Source: Chelativorans salis | GTDB lineage: Bacteria > Pseudomonadota > Alphaproteobacteria > Rhizobiales > Rhizobiaceae | DNA: 64,000 nucleotides | Assembly (NCBI RefSeq): GCF_025336525.1 | Contig: NZ_JAOCZP010000006.1 | Coordinates: forward strand, 1-64,000 | Direction: 5' to 3' | Shown: positions 1 to 7,790 of the stretch, one piece after another | Position numbering within the stretch: the stretch's first letter is position 1 | How the letters are laid out: each line of letters begins with the position of its first letter | Position numbers and translations under genes: made by a program | Notes under the pieces: generated by a model | Database searches by the model: none | What the model was told of the DNA's origin: nothing | The model's input: only the letters and a program-made list of their open reading frames with translations

Positions 1-303
1 GTAACGGCCCCAATCGGGTGCAGCCGGGAAGGGCGGGGGGCCGGGTGACCGGCCGACCGTCGGGACAGACTCCGGCGGGGCGCGTTGGACGCGCCTTAAA
101 AATAAATAGAGTGGCTCGGACAACGCGCCCCGCTTCCCACCCTGAGCCCCAAGCTTGTCGTGGGGTCGGAGGGTCAACGGCCAGACGGTGAAAACCGGGC
201 GTGGCGACGAGGACGCGCGTCCCTGTCGAAGAGGAGGGCCTTGCAACTGATCTCATATCTGAATACTTTCTTCACAAGAGAAAACAACCCTCGTGGAGGA
301 GAC
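1..303. other. Gene-poor stretch upstream of the CoA-transferase operon
   Basis: No convincing gene is seen here. It contains a GC-rich hairpin (GGCGCGT-TGG-ACGCGCC, about 77-93) followed by an A/T-rich stretch rather than a clean T-run, so it is only a weak terminator candidate. An AT-richer segment at about 240-290 holds TCATAT (253-258), which resembles the core of the IclR-operator candidates at 4410 and 4477, so the promoter of the following operon is probably here. The first 60 bases are very G-rich and I could not assign them to any known RNA. Confidence 0.4.
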
Positions 304-366
304 ATGCCGAAGACAAAGACAGGCGCGCCGGAGAACGGTGCCTTGGCCGGGGAGCTTACCCGATGA
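304..366 (+). CDS. Possible 20-residue leader peptide coupled to the CoA-transferase
   Basis: A GGAGGAG Shine-Dalgarno-like sequence lies just before an ATG that opens a 20-codon frame (MPKTKTGAPENGALAGELTR). Its TGA overlaps the ATG of the CoA-transferase as ATGA. The better ribosome site belongs to this short frame, whereas the downstream ATG has only a modest GGGGAG. This is what translational coupling through a leader peptide would look like. No repeated codons suggest amino-acid attenuation. It may simply be chance, and the product need not have a function of its own. Confidence 0.3.
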   Translation: MPKTKTGAPENGALAGELTR

Positions 367-1520
367 GCGAAGCCGCACTGCCGCTGGAGGGGCTCGTCGT
401 CGTCGACATGAGCCAGTTCCTTTCCGGCCCCTACTGCTCGCTGCGCCTGATGGATCTCGGCGCCCGCGTCATCAAGATCGAGCGGCCGGACGGCGGCGAC
501 CTGTCGCGCCGGCTCTACCTGAGCGACACTGAGATTGGCGGCGATTCCACCATCTTCCACGCTATCAACCGTGGCAAAGAGAGCTTTGCCGTCGATCTGA
601 AGAAGCCGGAGGACGTGGCCGCCCTGCGCAAGCTCCTCGCCACGGCTGACGTCATGATCCAGAACTTCCGCCCCGGCGTGATCGAGCGGCTCGGCCTCGA
701 CTATGCCTCGGTGAGCGCGCTCAACCCGCGCATCGTCTACGCCTCCATCAGCGGCTATGGCGAGGAAGGCCCGTGGGTCGACAGGCCCGGCCAGGACTTG
801 CTTGCACAGTCGCGCTCGGGCGCCATGTGGCTGAGCGGCGACGACGGCCAGGGGCCGGTGCCCTTTGGCCTGGCGGTCGCCGATATGCTTGCGGGTGCGG
901 CCGCCGCGCAGGGCATCCTCGCCTTCCTGGTACGCCGCGGCGTCAGCGGCAAGGGCGGGCACGTGCAGACGAGCCTGCTCGAGGCGCTGGTCGACTTCCA
1001 GTTCGAGGTGCTGACCACCTTCCTGAACGACGGGCGGCGGATGCCCAAACGCTCCGCCGTGCGCAGCGCCCACGCCTATCTCGCCGCGCCCTATGGCGTC
1101 TACCCGGCGAGCAACGGTTTCCTCACCATCGCCATGACACCCATCCCCAAGCTCGCCGACCTGATGGAGATCTCGGCACTTGCGCCCTATCGCGACAAGC
1201 CGGAAAGCTGGTTTTCCGAGCGCGACGCCATCAAGGCCATCATCGCCGAGCGGACGGCCGAAAAGACGGTCGAAGAATGGCTGGCGATCCTCGAGCCGGC
1301 CGACATCTGGTGCGCCAAGGTGCTCGACTGGAACGACCTCCTCGACCACGACGGCTTCAAGCACCTCGACATGCTGCAGACCGTCACCCGCGAGGATGAC
1401 GTGTCCATCCTGACGACCCGCTCGCCCATCCGCGTCGACGGCCAGAGGCCGAAAGTGGCGCGCGCCGCCCCGCGCGTCGGCGAGCACAGCGAGACGATCC
1501 GCCGGGAGTTCGGCCTATGA
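363..1520 (+). CDS. CaiB/BaiF (class III) CoA-transferase
   Basis: This 385-residue protein has the length and motifs of family III CoA-transferases, which move CoA between organic acids through an aspartyl-CoA anhydride. The N-terminal Rossmann-like part (VVVDMSQFLSGPYCS, then GARVIKIERPDGGD) and the PGQDLLAQSRSG motif with the probable catalytic Asp145 are intact. The start is the ATG at 363, downstream of GGGGAG and overlapping the short frame before it. The stop overlaps the next start (ATGA), so the two genes are translationally coupled. Acid and CoA donor cannot be read from sequence. The MaoC hydratase at 11.4 kb, in the same sugar locus, is the only other acyl-CoA enzyme nearby. Confidence 0.9.
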   Translation: MSEAALPLEGLVVVDMSQFLSGPYCSLRLMDLGARVIKIERPDGGDLSRRLYLSDTEIGGDSTIFHAINRGKESFAVDLKKPEDVAALRKLLATADVMIQNFRPGVIERLGLDYASVSALNPRIVYASISGYGEEGPWVDRPGQDLLAQSRSGAMWLSGDDGQGPVPFGLAVADMLAGAAAAQGILAFLVRRGVSGKGGHVQTSLLEALVDFQFEVLTTFLNDGRRMPKRSAVRSAHAYLAAPYGVYPASNGFLTIAMTPIPKLADLMEISALAPYRDKPESWFSERDAIKAIIAERTAEKTVEEWLAILEPADIWCAKVLDWNDLLDHDGFKHLDMLQTVTREDDVSILTTRSPIRVDGQRPKVARAAPRVGEHSETIRREFGL

Positions 1521-2662
1521 GCACGACAAGGCTCAAAGGCATGACGTGGAGCCATCCGCGCGGCTACGACCCCATGGTCGCCTGCTCCCGCCTGTGGCAG
1601 GAGAAGACCGGCGTGGAAGTCACCTGGGACAAGCGCTCGCTACAGGACTTCGAATCCTATCCCGTCGAGGAACTCGCCCGCCGCTATGACCTGATCGTCA
1701 TCGACCATCCACATGTCGGCCAGATCACCGCCGAAGGCTGCCTCGCCCCGCTCGATGTGCCAGGCCGCGAGGCCGAGCGCGCCGCACTTTCCGGGGGCAG
1801 TGTCGGCCTCTCCTACCCGAGCTACCAATGGCAGGGCCGGCAATGGGCCTTCCCCATCGACGCCGCCGCACAAGTGCAGGCCATCCGGCCCGACCTTCTG
1901 GATCGCGCGCCGACAGCCTGGACGGAGGTGCTCGAGCTGGCGCGGGAAGGCCGCGTGCTCGTCCCCCTGCGGCCGCCGCATTCGCTCATGTGCTTCTTCA
2001 CCCTCGCCGCCAATCTCGGTACACCCTGCGCCAGCGAAAGGGCCGAAGCCCTCATCGCGCCGGAGGCGGGAGAGATCGTATTCGCCGTTCTCCGCGAGAT
2101 CGCCGATGCGGCCGGCGGCGATGCCCTCGGCATGGACCCGATTGCGGTCTCCGAAGCCATGGCCGCCGAGGGCTCGCGGATCGCCTGCGCACCGCTGATC
2201 TACGGCTACGTGAACTACGCGATGGAAGGCTTCCGCCCTTTTCGCCTTGCCTTCGCCGACATCCCGGCACTCGGCACCGACGGCCCCAGGGGCTCCGCCC
2301 TCGGCGGCACGGGCATCGCCGTCTCCGCCTTCTCAAGCGCGAAGGAAGCAGCCATCGACTTCGCCTACTTGATCGCCGGCGGCGAGACCCAGCGCGGCCC
2401 CTACGCGGCGGCAGGCGGCCAGCCCGGCCACGCTGCCGCCTGGGAGGACGAGACCGTCAATGCCGCCACCGCCAACTTCTACCGCGCCACGCGAGCGACC
2501 TTGGAAGGCGCCTGGCTCCGCCCACGCCACGACGGCTACATGGCCTTCCAGGAAAAGGCATCCGCGCGGCTCAACGAAGGGCTTGTGCGGCGCGAGGATG
2601 GTGCGGCGGTCGTTGCCGATCTGAACCGGATGTTTGCGGAGGGAACAAAAAATCGCTCGTGA
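1517..2662 (+). CDS. Family-1 solute-binding-like protein lacking a signal peptide
   Basis: This 381-residue protein resembles ABC sugar-binding proteins of the MalE/family 1 type. Its N-terminal half gives alternating strands and helices ending in DLIVIDHPHVGQITAEGCLAPLD, and the later part carries GTGIAVSAFSSAKEAAIDFAYLI, typical of the second lobe. The N-terminus (MSTTRLKGMTWSHPRGYD) has no hydrophobic segment, so as written the protein is cytoplasmic. The ATG overlaps the CoA-transferase stop, so an upstream signal peptide is excluded unless translation starts elsewhere. It could be a cytoplasmic ligand sensor or carrier serving the CoA-transferase. Function unknown; the fold assignment is moderately sure. 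Confidence 0.75.
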   Translation: MSTTRLKGMTWSHPRGYDPMVACSRLWQEKTGVEVTWDKRSLQDFESYPVEELARRYDLIVIDHPHVGQITAEGCLAPLDVPGREAERAALSGGSVGLSYPSYQWQGRQWAFPIDAAAQVQAIRPDLLDRAPTAWTEVLELAREGRVLVPLRPPHSLMCFFTLAANLGTPCASERAEALIAPEAGEIVFAVLREIADAAGGDALGMDPIAVSEAMAAEGSRIACAPLIYGYVNYAMEGFRPFRLAFADIPALGTDGPRGSALGGTGIAVSAFSSAKEAAIDFAYLIAGGETQRGPYAAAGGQPGHAAAWEDETVNAATANFYRATRATLEGAWLRPRHDGYMAFQEKASARLNEGLVRREDGAAVVADLNRMFAEGTKNRS

Positions 2663-2703
2663 GGAACGAAGCCACCAATACTACCGGTAGGCCGCGGGGA
2701 TTG

Positions 2704-3546
2704 TTACCGACCCAACCCCCAAATCCGCCGCGCATTCCCGGAGTACAGCTTCGCCCGCTCCGTTTCGCTCGCCCCAGCAAACAGCACCTGCGTGGCCCCC
2801 ACCCAAGTGGAAAGCCCGCCGCCCAGCGTGCAGACCGGCCAGTCGCTGCCCCAGACCACACGGTCCCAGCCGAAGCAGTTCACCGTGTGCTCGACCCACG
2901 GACGCAGCGTCTCGACGGTCCAGCTTTCAGGGTCGGCATATGCGACAACGCCGGAGATCTTCGCCGCAACGTTCGGCCGCTTGGCGATCTCGGCCATATG
3001 GGTGCGCCAGGGCTCGGTGGCGTCCCCCTTGATGTCCGGCACGCCGCAATGGTCGAGGATGAACTGCACGTCCGGCGCCAGATCGGTCAACGCCATGGCC
3101 TTCGGCAATTGCCGAGGCAATACGCAGAGGTCGAAGGTGAAGCGCGTGCCGGAGAGCCGGGCGATGTTCCCGCGGAAGAGCTCGCTCTCCGACAATTCGT
3201 CGGGCATGACATGCAGGACGCGGCGGAAGCCCTTGACCAGCGGGTTGGCCTGCTGGCGCTCCAGATAGGCGGCAAAGCCTTCCGACTCCGGCCGGCAGGC
3301 GGCGATGGCACCGATGATGAGACTGTCCGGCTGTTCGGCAAGGTCGCCGACATGAGCGGTCTCCGCCTCGATCTGGTCCTCCGCGACGTCGACCTCCATA
3401 TGCAGCGTCGCCTCGATGCCGACACGGCGCGCCTCGCGTGCGTAGTCGTCGTAGGAGAAATTCCGGTTGAGCGGCGGCACGCCGTCGAGCCATGGGTAGC
3501 CGAGTGCGGTCTGGTCGATGACGTGCAGATGAGTGTCGACGATCAT
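2704..3546 (-). CDS. TIM-barrel amidohydrolase, probable L-fuconolactonase
   Basis: This 280-residue member of the COG3618 amidohydrolase group starts with the metal-binding DTHLH and continues with VKGFRRVLH, ILDHCGVPD, AAKISGV and the C-terminal WGSDWPV. This is the pattern of L-fuconolactonase and related sugar lactonases, which open the aldonolactone made by a sugar dehydrogenase. The location supports that role: L-fuconate dehydratase and a 2-keto-3-deoxy-fuconate dehydrogenase lie in the facing operon. It follows iclR by 53 bases on the same strand and is convergent with the solute-binding-like gene. L-rhamnono- or other deoxysugar lactones are possible alternative substrates. Confidence 0.85.
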   Translation of the reverse strand: MIVDTHLHVIDQTALGYPWLDGVPPLNRNFSYDDYAREARRVGIEATLHMEVDVAEDQIEAETAHVGDLAEQPDSLIIGAIAACRPESEGFAAYLERQQANPLVKGFRRVLHVMPDELSESELFRGNIARLSGTRFTFDLCVLPRQLPKAMALTDLAPDVQFILDHCGVPDIKGDATEPWRTHMAEIAKRPNVAAKISGVVAYADPESWTVETLRPWVEHTVNCFGWDRVVWGSDWPVCTLGGGLSTWVGATQVLFAGASETERAKLYSGNARRIWGLGR

Positions 3547-3599
3547 GCGTAGCCTCCTCCTCCTTCAGGCGATGGAAATCGCCTATCCCAACAGAAACA

Positions 3600-4385
3600 T
3601 CATGCCGCCGGCGCCATATCCGCGCCGGCCAGCCGCGAGAGCTTTTCCGTCGTCTTCAGAACGAGCTGCATCGTGCCCGTGATGTCCGGCGCATCCCTGG
3701 TGTTGACCAGCGCGATATAGGGCACAGTCAGCGCGGCGATGGCCTGCCCATCGGGGCCAAGCACGGGTGCCGAGAGGTTGAAGACGCCGGCGGTCTGGGC
3801 GCTCGGCATCATCTCGTAGCCGCGGTCGCGGATCTGGTCGAGCCGCTCGAAGAACTCCGGCGCCAGTTCCGGCTTCTCGTTGCTCTTCAGGTTCTCGGCA
3901 ATCATCATCTGCCGCTCCTCTTCGCTGCGGAAGGCGAGCAGGATGTGGCCGGAGCCGGTGTCGAACAGGCCGATATGCGAGCCGACGCGGATCGAGATAC
4001 CCCAGTAGCCGGGCGCCTCCTGCTGGGCGATGACGACGGCCGCGCCGCGGTCGAAGACGACGAGCTGGTTGGCTTGGCGCGAGCTTTCAGCAAGCTCGCG
4101 CATCAGCGGCGTAGCGTAGGAGACGAGCCGGCGCACCGGTGCGTGAAGCTGCGCCAGGCCGAACAGCTTCAAGGTCAGCGCGAAGCGGTCGCCGTCGATG
4201 CGGGTGACATAGCCGCGCCGCACCAGCCGGTCGAGCATGCGGTAGAATTCGTTGGGGCTGCGGTCGAGACGCTTGGCGATCTCGGCCTGGGTCAGCCCTC
4301 CGTCGACGCCGGCGAGCAGCTCCAGGATATCGAGGCCCTTGTCCAAGGCCGGCGCGCGGTAGCGTTCGTTGTCCTCGTCCTTCAC
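3600..4385 (-). CDS. IclR family transcriptional regulator
   Basis: The N-terminal winged helix (LDKGLDILELLAGVDGGLTQAEIAKRLDRSPNEFYRMLDRL) and the GAF-like IclR effector domain (GSHIGLFDTGSGHILLAF, then a region near the end with ALTVPYI) are complete. I place the start at the GTG at 4385, preceded by GGAGAGG, giving 261 residues, the usual family length. The frame could be extended to a TTG at 4439 but that has no ribosome site. The gene is divergent from the CUT1 ABC operon and upstream of the lactonase, so it probably controls the L-fucose-type locus. TTCATATAC half-sites lie in front of both genes. Confidence 0.92.
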   Translation of the reverse strand: MKDEDNERYRAPALDKGLDILELLAGVDGGLTQAEIAKRLDRSPNEFYRMLDRLVRRGYVTRIDGDRFALTLKLFGLAQLHAPVRRLVSYATPLMRELAESSRQANQLVVFDRGAAVVIAQQEAPGYWGISIRVGSHIGLFDTGSGHILLAFRSEEERQMMIAENLKSNEKPELAPEFFERLDQIRDRGYEMMPSAQTAGVFNLSAPVLGPDGQAIAALTVPYIALVNTRDAPDITGTMQLVLKTTEKLSRLAGADMAPAA

Positions 4386-4409
4386 GGCCCTCTCCGGTGA
4401 AACCCGCTT

Positions 4410-4485
4410 TTCATATACGCAACCTGCCGGGCTGCGCAACGCAGTTCACGCTTGACGGCGACCATAGCAGGTGTTTGTATATGAA
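4410..4485. promoter_or_regulatory. Divergent promoter with paired TTCATATAC half-sites
   Basis: TTCATATAC (4410-4418) and its exact inverse GTATATGAA (4477-4485) sit in the iclR/ABC-operon intergenic region, 25 bases from the iclR start and within the presumed rightward promoter. A TTGACG (4452-4457) could be the rightward -35, with TTGTAT (4475-4480) as -10 at 17-base spacing, so the right half-site would overlap the -10. IclR proteins often bind such AT-rich inverted sites. Binding by the adjacent IclR is inference. Confidence 0.5.
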
Positions 4486-4566
4486 TTAAGCTCTCACTGA
4501 TGAGAGTGACGCATGATCCCGCCCCGGCAGGCGCCGAGGGCGAACTGCTTTCTGGGGAGGATACTC

Positions 4567-5886
4567 ATGAACAGACTGCTTTTCGGTGCTTCCGCCGGCG
4601 TGCTCGCCATGGCGCTCGGCGCCGCCCCCGCCCTGGCGCAGGAACTGCCTGGCAGTTTCGAGGGCGTAACGATCGACGCCAAGCTTATCGGCGGCCAGCA
4701 GTACGAGGCGCTTTACGCGCGGATTGCCGAGTGGGAAGAGGCGACCGGCGCCAAGGTCAACGTCATCTCGAAGAAGAACCACTTTGAGCTCGACAAGGAG
4801 ATCAAGTCTGACATCGCCACCGGCTCGATCAGCTGGTGCGTCGGCTCCAACCACTCCTCCTTCGCCCCGCAATATCCCGGCATCTACACCGACCTCGCGG
4901 CTCTCCTGCCGCAGGAGGAGATCGAGGCCTTCGTGCCGGCCAACATCAAGGCCTCCACGCTCGACGGCAGGCTGGTCATGCTGCCGCGCGCCCAGTTCGA
5001 CGTCTCCGCGCTCTATTACCTGAAGAGCCTCTACGAGGATGAGGAGAACAAGGCGAAGTTCAAGGATGAGTACGGCTACGAGCTGACCCCGCCGGATACC
5101 TGGCAGGAGGTCGCCGACCAGGCCAGGTTCTTTGCCAATCCACCGGACTTCTACGGCACGCAGTATGCGGGCAAGGAAGAGGCCATCAACGGCCGTTTCT
5201 ACGAGATGCTGGTGGCCGAGGGCGGCGAGTATCTGGATGCCGAGGGCCGCCCCGCCTTCAACTCCGAGGCCGGCGTGCGGGCGCTCGACTGGTTCGTGGA
5301 TCTTTATCAGGCGAAGGCCGTGCCGGCCGGCACCACCAACTATTTGTGGGACGACCTCGGCCAGGGCTTCGCCTCCGGCACCATCGCCATCAATCTCGAC
5401 TGGCCGGGCTGGGCGGGTTTCTTCAATGACCCGGAATCCTCCAAGGTCGCCGGCAATGTCGGCGTGAAGGTGCAGCCCAAGGGCTCCTCGGGCAAGCGCA
5501 CGGGCTGGTCCGGCCATCACGGCTTTTCGGTGACAGAAAGCTGCGCCGACAAGGAGGCCGCCGCCTCGCTGGTCTGGTTCCTCACCAATGAGGACAGCCA
5601 GAAGCTTGAGGCCTCAGCCGGCCCGCTGCCGACAAGAACGGCCGTCTGGGACTGGGTTGTCGCCGAAGCCGAAGGTGATGCCTACCGCCAGGAGGTGCTG
5701 ACGGCCTTCCAGCAGGCGGCAGAGCATGCCTTCCCCGTGCCGCAGACGGCCTCCTGGATCGAGATCTCCAACGCAGTCTATCCGGAGCTGCAGGCCGCCA
5801 TTCTGGGTGACAAGACTTCCCAGCAGGCGCTCGATGATGCCGCCGACAAGGCGACCGCCATCCTCGAGGACGCCGGCGAGCTCTGA
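4567..5886 (+). CDS. CUT1 ABC transporter substrate-binding protein
   Basis: This 439-residue periplasmic binding protein has a classical signal peptide (MNRLLFGASAGVLAMALGAAPALA, cleaved before QELPG) and the family-1 sugar-binding architecture, with EEATGAKVNVI in lobe 1 and a late AASLVWFLTNEDSQKLEA segment. The ATG at 4567 follows GGGGAGGA. Two permeases and an ATPase follow in the usual order, separated from it by a strong hairpin at 5899-5930. The sugar is probably L-fucose or an L-fucose-containing compound judging from downstream enzymes, but binding specificity cannot be read from sequence. Confidence 0.93.
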   Translation: MNRLLFGASAGVLAMALGAAPALAQELPGSFEGVTIDAKLIGGQQYEALYARIAEWEEATGAKVNVISKKNHFELDKEIKSDIATGSISWCVGSNHSSFAPQYPGIYTDLAALLPQEEIEAFVPANIKASTLDGRLVMLPRAQFDVSALYYLKSLYEDEENKAKFKDEYGYELTPPDTWQEVADQARFFANPPDFYGTQYAGKEEAINGRFYEMLVAEGGEYLDAEGRPAFNSEAGVRALDWFVDLYQAKAVPAGTTNYLWDDLGQGFASGTIAINLDWPGWAGFFNDPESSKVAGNVGVKVQPKGSSGKRTGWSGHHGFSVTESCADKEAAASLVWFLTNEDSQKLEASAGPLPTRTAVWDWVVAEAEGDAYRQEVLTAFQQAAEHAFPVPQTASWIEISNAVYPELQAAILGDKTSQQALDDAADKATAILEDAGEL

Positions 5887-5898
5887 TCACTCTCCCGA

Positions 5899-5930
5899 GG
5901 GTGCGAGGCATCATGCCTCGCACCCTTTTT
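5899..5930 (+). terminator. Rho-independent terminator or attenuator after the binding-protein gene
   Basis: A perfect 12-bp stem (GGGTGCGAGGCA / TGCCTCGCACCC) with a 3-base loop is followed directly by five T. It begins 12 bases after the stop of the substrate-binding gene and before the permease genes. Such structures usually let most transcripts end after the binding-protein gene, so that the binding protein outnumbers the membrane complex. Confidence 0.85.
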
Positions 5931-5955
5931 CTTTCTGCATGGGGCAACAAGCGCG

Positions 5956-6918
5956 ATGAACGAGGCCGGCACGGTCGTCGAAACAGCTGAAACGCGGGGC
6001 GGTAACGCCTCGACGGGCACCCTCAAGGCCTGGAGGTTGCCTGCACCCGTTCTCCTGCTTCTACCGGCCTTCGTCGTGCTGGCGGCGGTCGTGGTTGTGC
6101 CGCTCCTGCTCTCGCTCTATTCCAGCTTCACGCCCTTCCGCCTCACGCGGCCAGATTCCATCTGGACCTTCATCGGCTTCCGCAATTACGAGCGCCTCTT
6201 CACCGACTGGGAGTTCTGGGTCGCCTTCGGGCGCACGGTGCTTCTGCTCACCGTCGCGCTCAATCTGGAGATGGTGCTGGGGCTCGGCCTCGCCCTCCTC
6301 GTCGAGAAAGCGACGCGCGGCCAGCGGATTCTCCGCACCATCATGATGTTTCCCATGATGTTCTCGCCGGTGCTCGTCGGCTTCCAGTTCAAGTTCATGT
6401 TCAACGACAATGTCGGCCTCATCAACAATGCGCTGCAGGCGCTGGGGCTGACCGACCGGGCGATCCCCTGGCTGATCGACGGCACGCTCGCCTTCATCGC
6501 GATTCTCACCGCAGAGGTCTGGTCGTCCACCGCCGTCTTCGCGATCTTCATCCTGGCAGGCCTCATGGCGATGCCCCGGGAGCCAGTCGAGGCGGCGCGC
6601 GTCGACGGCTGCACGCCCTGGCAGACCTTCCGCTACGTCACCTGGCCCTATCTCATGCCGTTCGCCTTCATCGCCATGACCATCCGCTCGCTCGACATCG
6701 CGCGCGCCTATGACATCGTGAAGATCATGACCGACGGGGGCCCCGCCAAGCGCACCGAGATCCTGTGGACGCTGATCGCCCGCACCGGCTATTCCGACGC
6801 GCGGATGGGGCTCGCCAACGCCATGGCCTATGTCGCCATTCTCCTGTCCATCGTCTTTACCGCCCTGTTCTTCCGGCAGCTCGCCAAGGCGCGGGCTCAA
6901 GTCGCGGCGGAGTGGTGA
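5956..6918 (+). CDS. CUT1 ABC transporter permease (MalF-like)
   Basis: This 320-residue inner-membrane protein has six predicted hydrophobic segments, starting with LPAPVLLLLPAFVVLAAVVV at about residues 28-50. The EAA loop EAARVDGCTPWQTFRYVTWP contacts the ATPase. It forms the translocation channel with the next gene, whose start lies just past its stop. The N-terminal 25 residues are hydrophilic and cytoplasmic. Length and topology are normal for the family. Confidence 0.93.
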   Translation: MNEAGTVVETAETRGGNASTGTLKAWRLPAPVLLLLPAFVVLAAVVVVPLLLSLYSSFTPFRLTRPDSIWTFIGFRNYERLFTDWEFWVAFGRTVLLLTVALNLEMVLGLGLALLVEKATRGQRILRTIMMFPMMFSPVLVGFQFKFMFNDNVGLINNALQALGLTDRAIPWLIDGTLAFIAILTAEVWSSTAVFAIFILAGLMAMPREPVEAARVDGCTPWQTFRYVTWPYLMPFAFIAMTIRSLDIARAYDIVKIMTDGGPAKRTEILWTLIARTGYSDARMGLANAMAYVAILLSIVFTALFFRQLAKARAQVAAEW

Positions 6919-6920
6919 GG

Positions 6921-7787
6921 ATGGACCGGAACGCCGCCCACCGGGTGAAACGCGGCCTCTTCAAGGCCACGCATCTCACCCTTCTATTCCTCGCCATGGC
7001 CATCATCTGCCTGCCGGGCTTATGGATCGTGCTCTCCTCGCTCCGGCCAACGGTGGAGATCATGGCGAAGCCGCCAGTATGGATCCCCCGCGAGATCTCC
7101 TTCGACGCCTACATCGCCATGTTCTCCGGCGTTGGCCAGGGCGGCATTCCAGTGATCGAATATTTCCGCAATTCGCTCATCATCTCCGTCACCTCGACGG
7201 TCATCGCGCTGGCCGTCGGTATGGCGGGCGGCTATGCCTTCGCGCGCCACCGCTTCCGCTTCAAGTCGTCGATCTTCCTCGGCTTCATGCTGACGCGCAC
7301 CGTGCCCGGCATCGCGCTCTCCCTGCCGCTCTTTTTCGTCTATGCAAAGCTCGGCATCATCGATACCCATTTCGGGTTGATCCTCGCCTATGTGGCGCTC
7401 AACGTGCCCTTCACGATCTGGCTCATCGACGGTTTCTTCCGCCAGGTGCCGAAGGATCTCGCGGAAGCAGCGCAGATCGACGGTTGCACGCGCTGGCAGG
7501 CCTTCTGGCAGGTGGAGTTCCCGCTCGCCCGTCCCGGCATCGCATCGGCCGGCATCTTCGCCTTCCTGATTTCCTGGAACGAGTTCGCGCTGGCCTCGCA
7601 GCTCACCCGCTCGACCAGCTCCAAGACGCTGCCCGTCGGCCTTCTCGACTACACCGCCGAGTTCACCATCGACTGGCGCGGCATGTGCGCGCTCGCCGTC
7701 GTCATGATCATCCCGGCGCTCACCCTCACCTTCATCGTCCAGAAACACCTCGTCTCCGGTCTCACCTCCGGCGCGGTGAAAGGATAG
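6921..7787 (+). CDS. CUT1 ABC transporter permease (MalG-like)
   Basis: This 288-residue permease starts at the ATG two bases after the previous stop (MDRNAAHRVKRGLFKATHLTLLF). It has six hydrophobic segments and the EAA motif EAAQIDGCTRWQAFWQVEFP. SWNEFALASQLT near the C-terminus is typical of MalG-type partners. A longer in-frame opening to 6765 exists but would overlap the previous permease extensively, so it is rejected. Confidence 0.93.
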   Translation: MDRNAAHRVKRGLFKATHLTLLFLAMAIICLPGLWIVLSSLRPTVEIMAKPPVWIPREISFDAYIAMFSGVGQGGIPVIEYFRNSLIISVTSTVIALAVGMAGGYAFARHRFRFKSSIFLGFMLTRTVPGIALSLPLFFVYAKLGIIDTHFGLILAYVALNVPFTIWLIDGFFRQVPKDLAEAAQIDGCTRWQAFWQVEFPLARPGIASAGIFAFLISWNEFALASQLTRSTSSKTLPVGLLDYTAEFTIDWRGMCALAVVMIIPALTLTFIVQKHLVSGLTSGAVKG

Positions 7788-7790
7788 GCC

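Noticed and set aside
1-100. 3' end of a structured RNA such as RNase P or tmRNA
   Set aside because: It is G-rich and partly self-complementary, but I could not match any conserved segment of those RNAs.
174-1487. Long antisense open frame of 437 codons over the CoA-transferase gene
   Set aside because: It is in the mirror frame of a gene with clear catalytic motifs, has low-complexity Ala/Gly/Arg/His composition and no ribosome site or homology.
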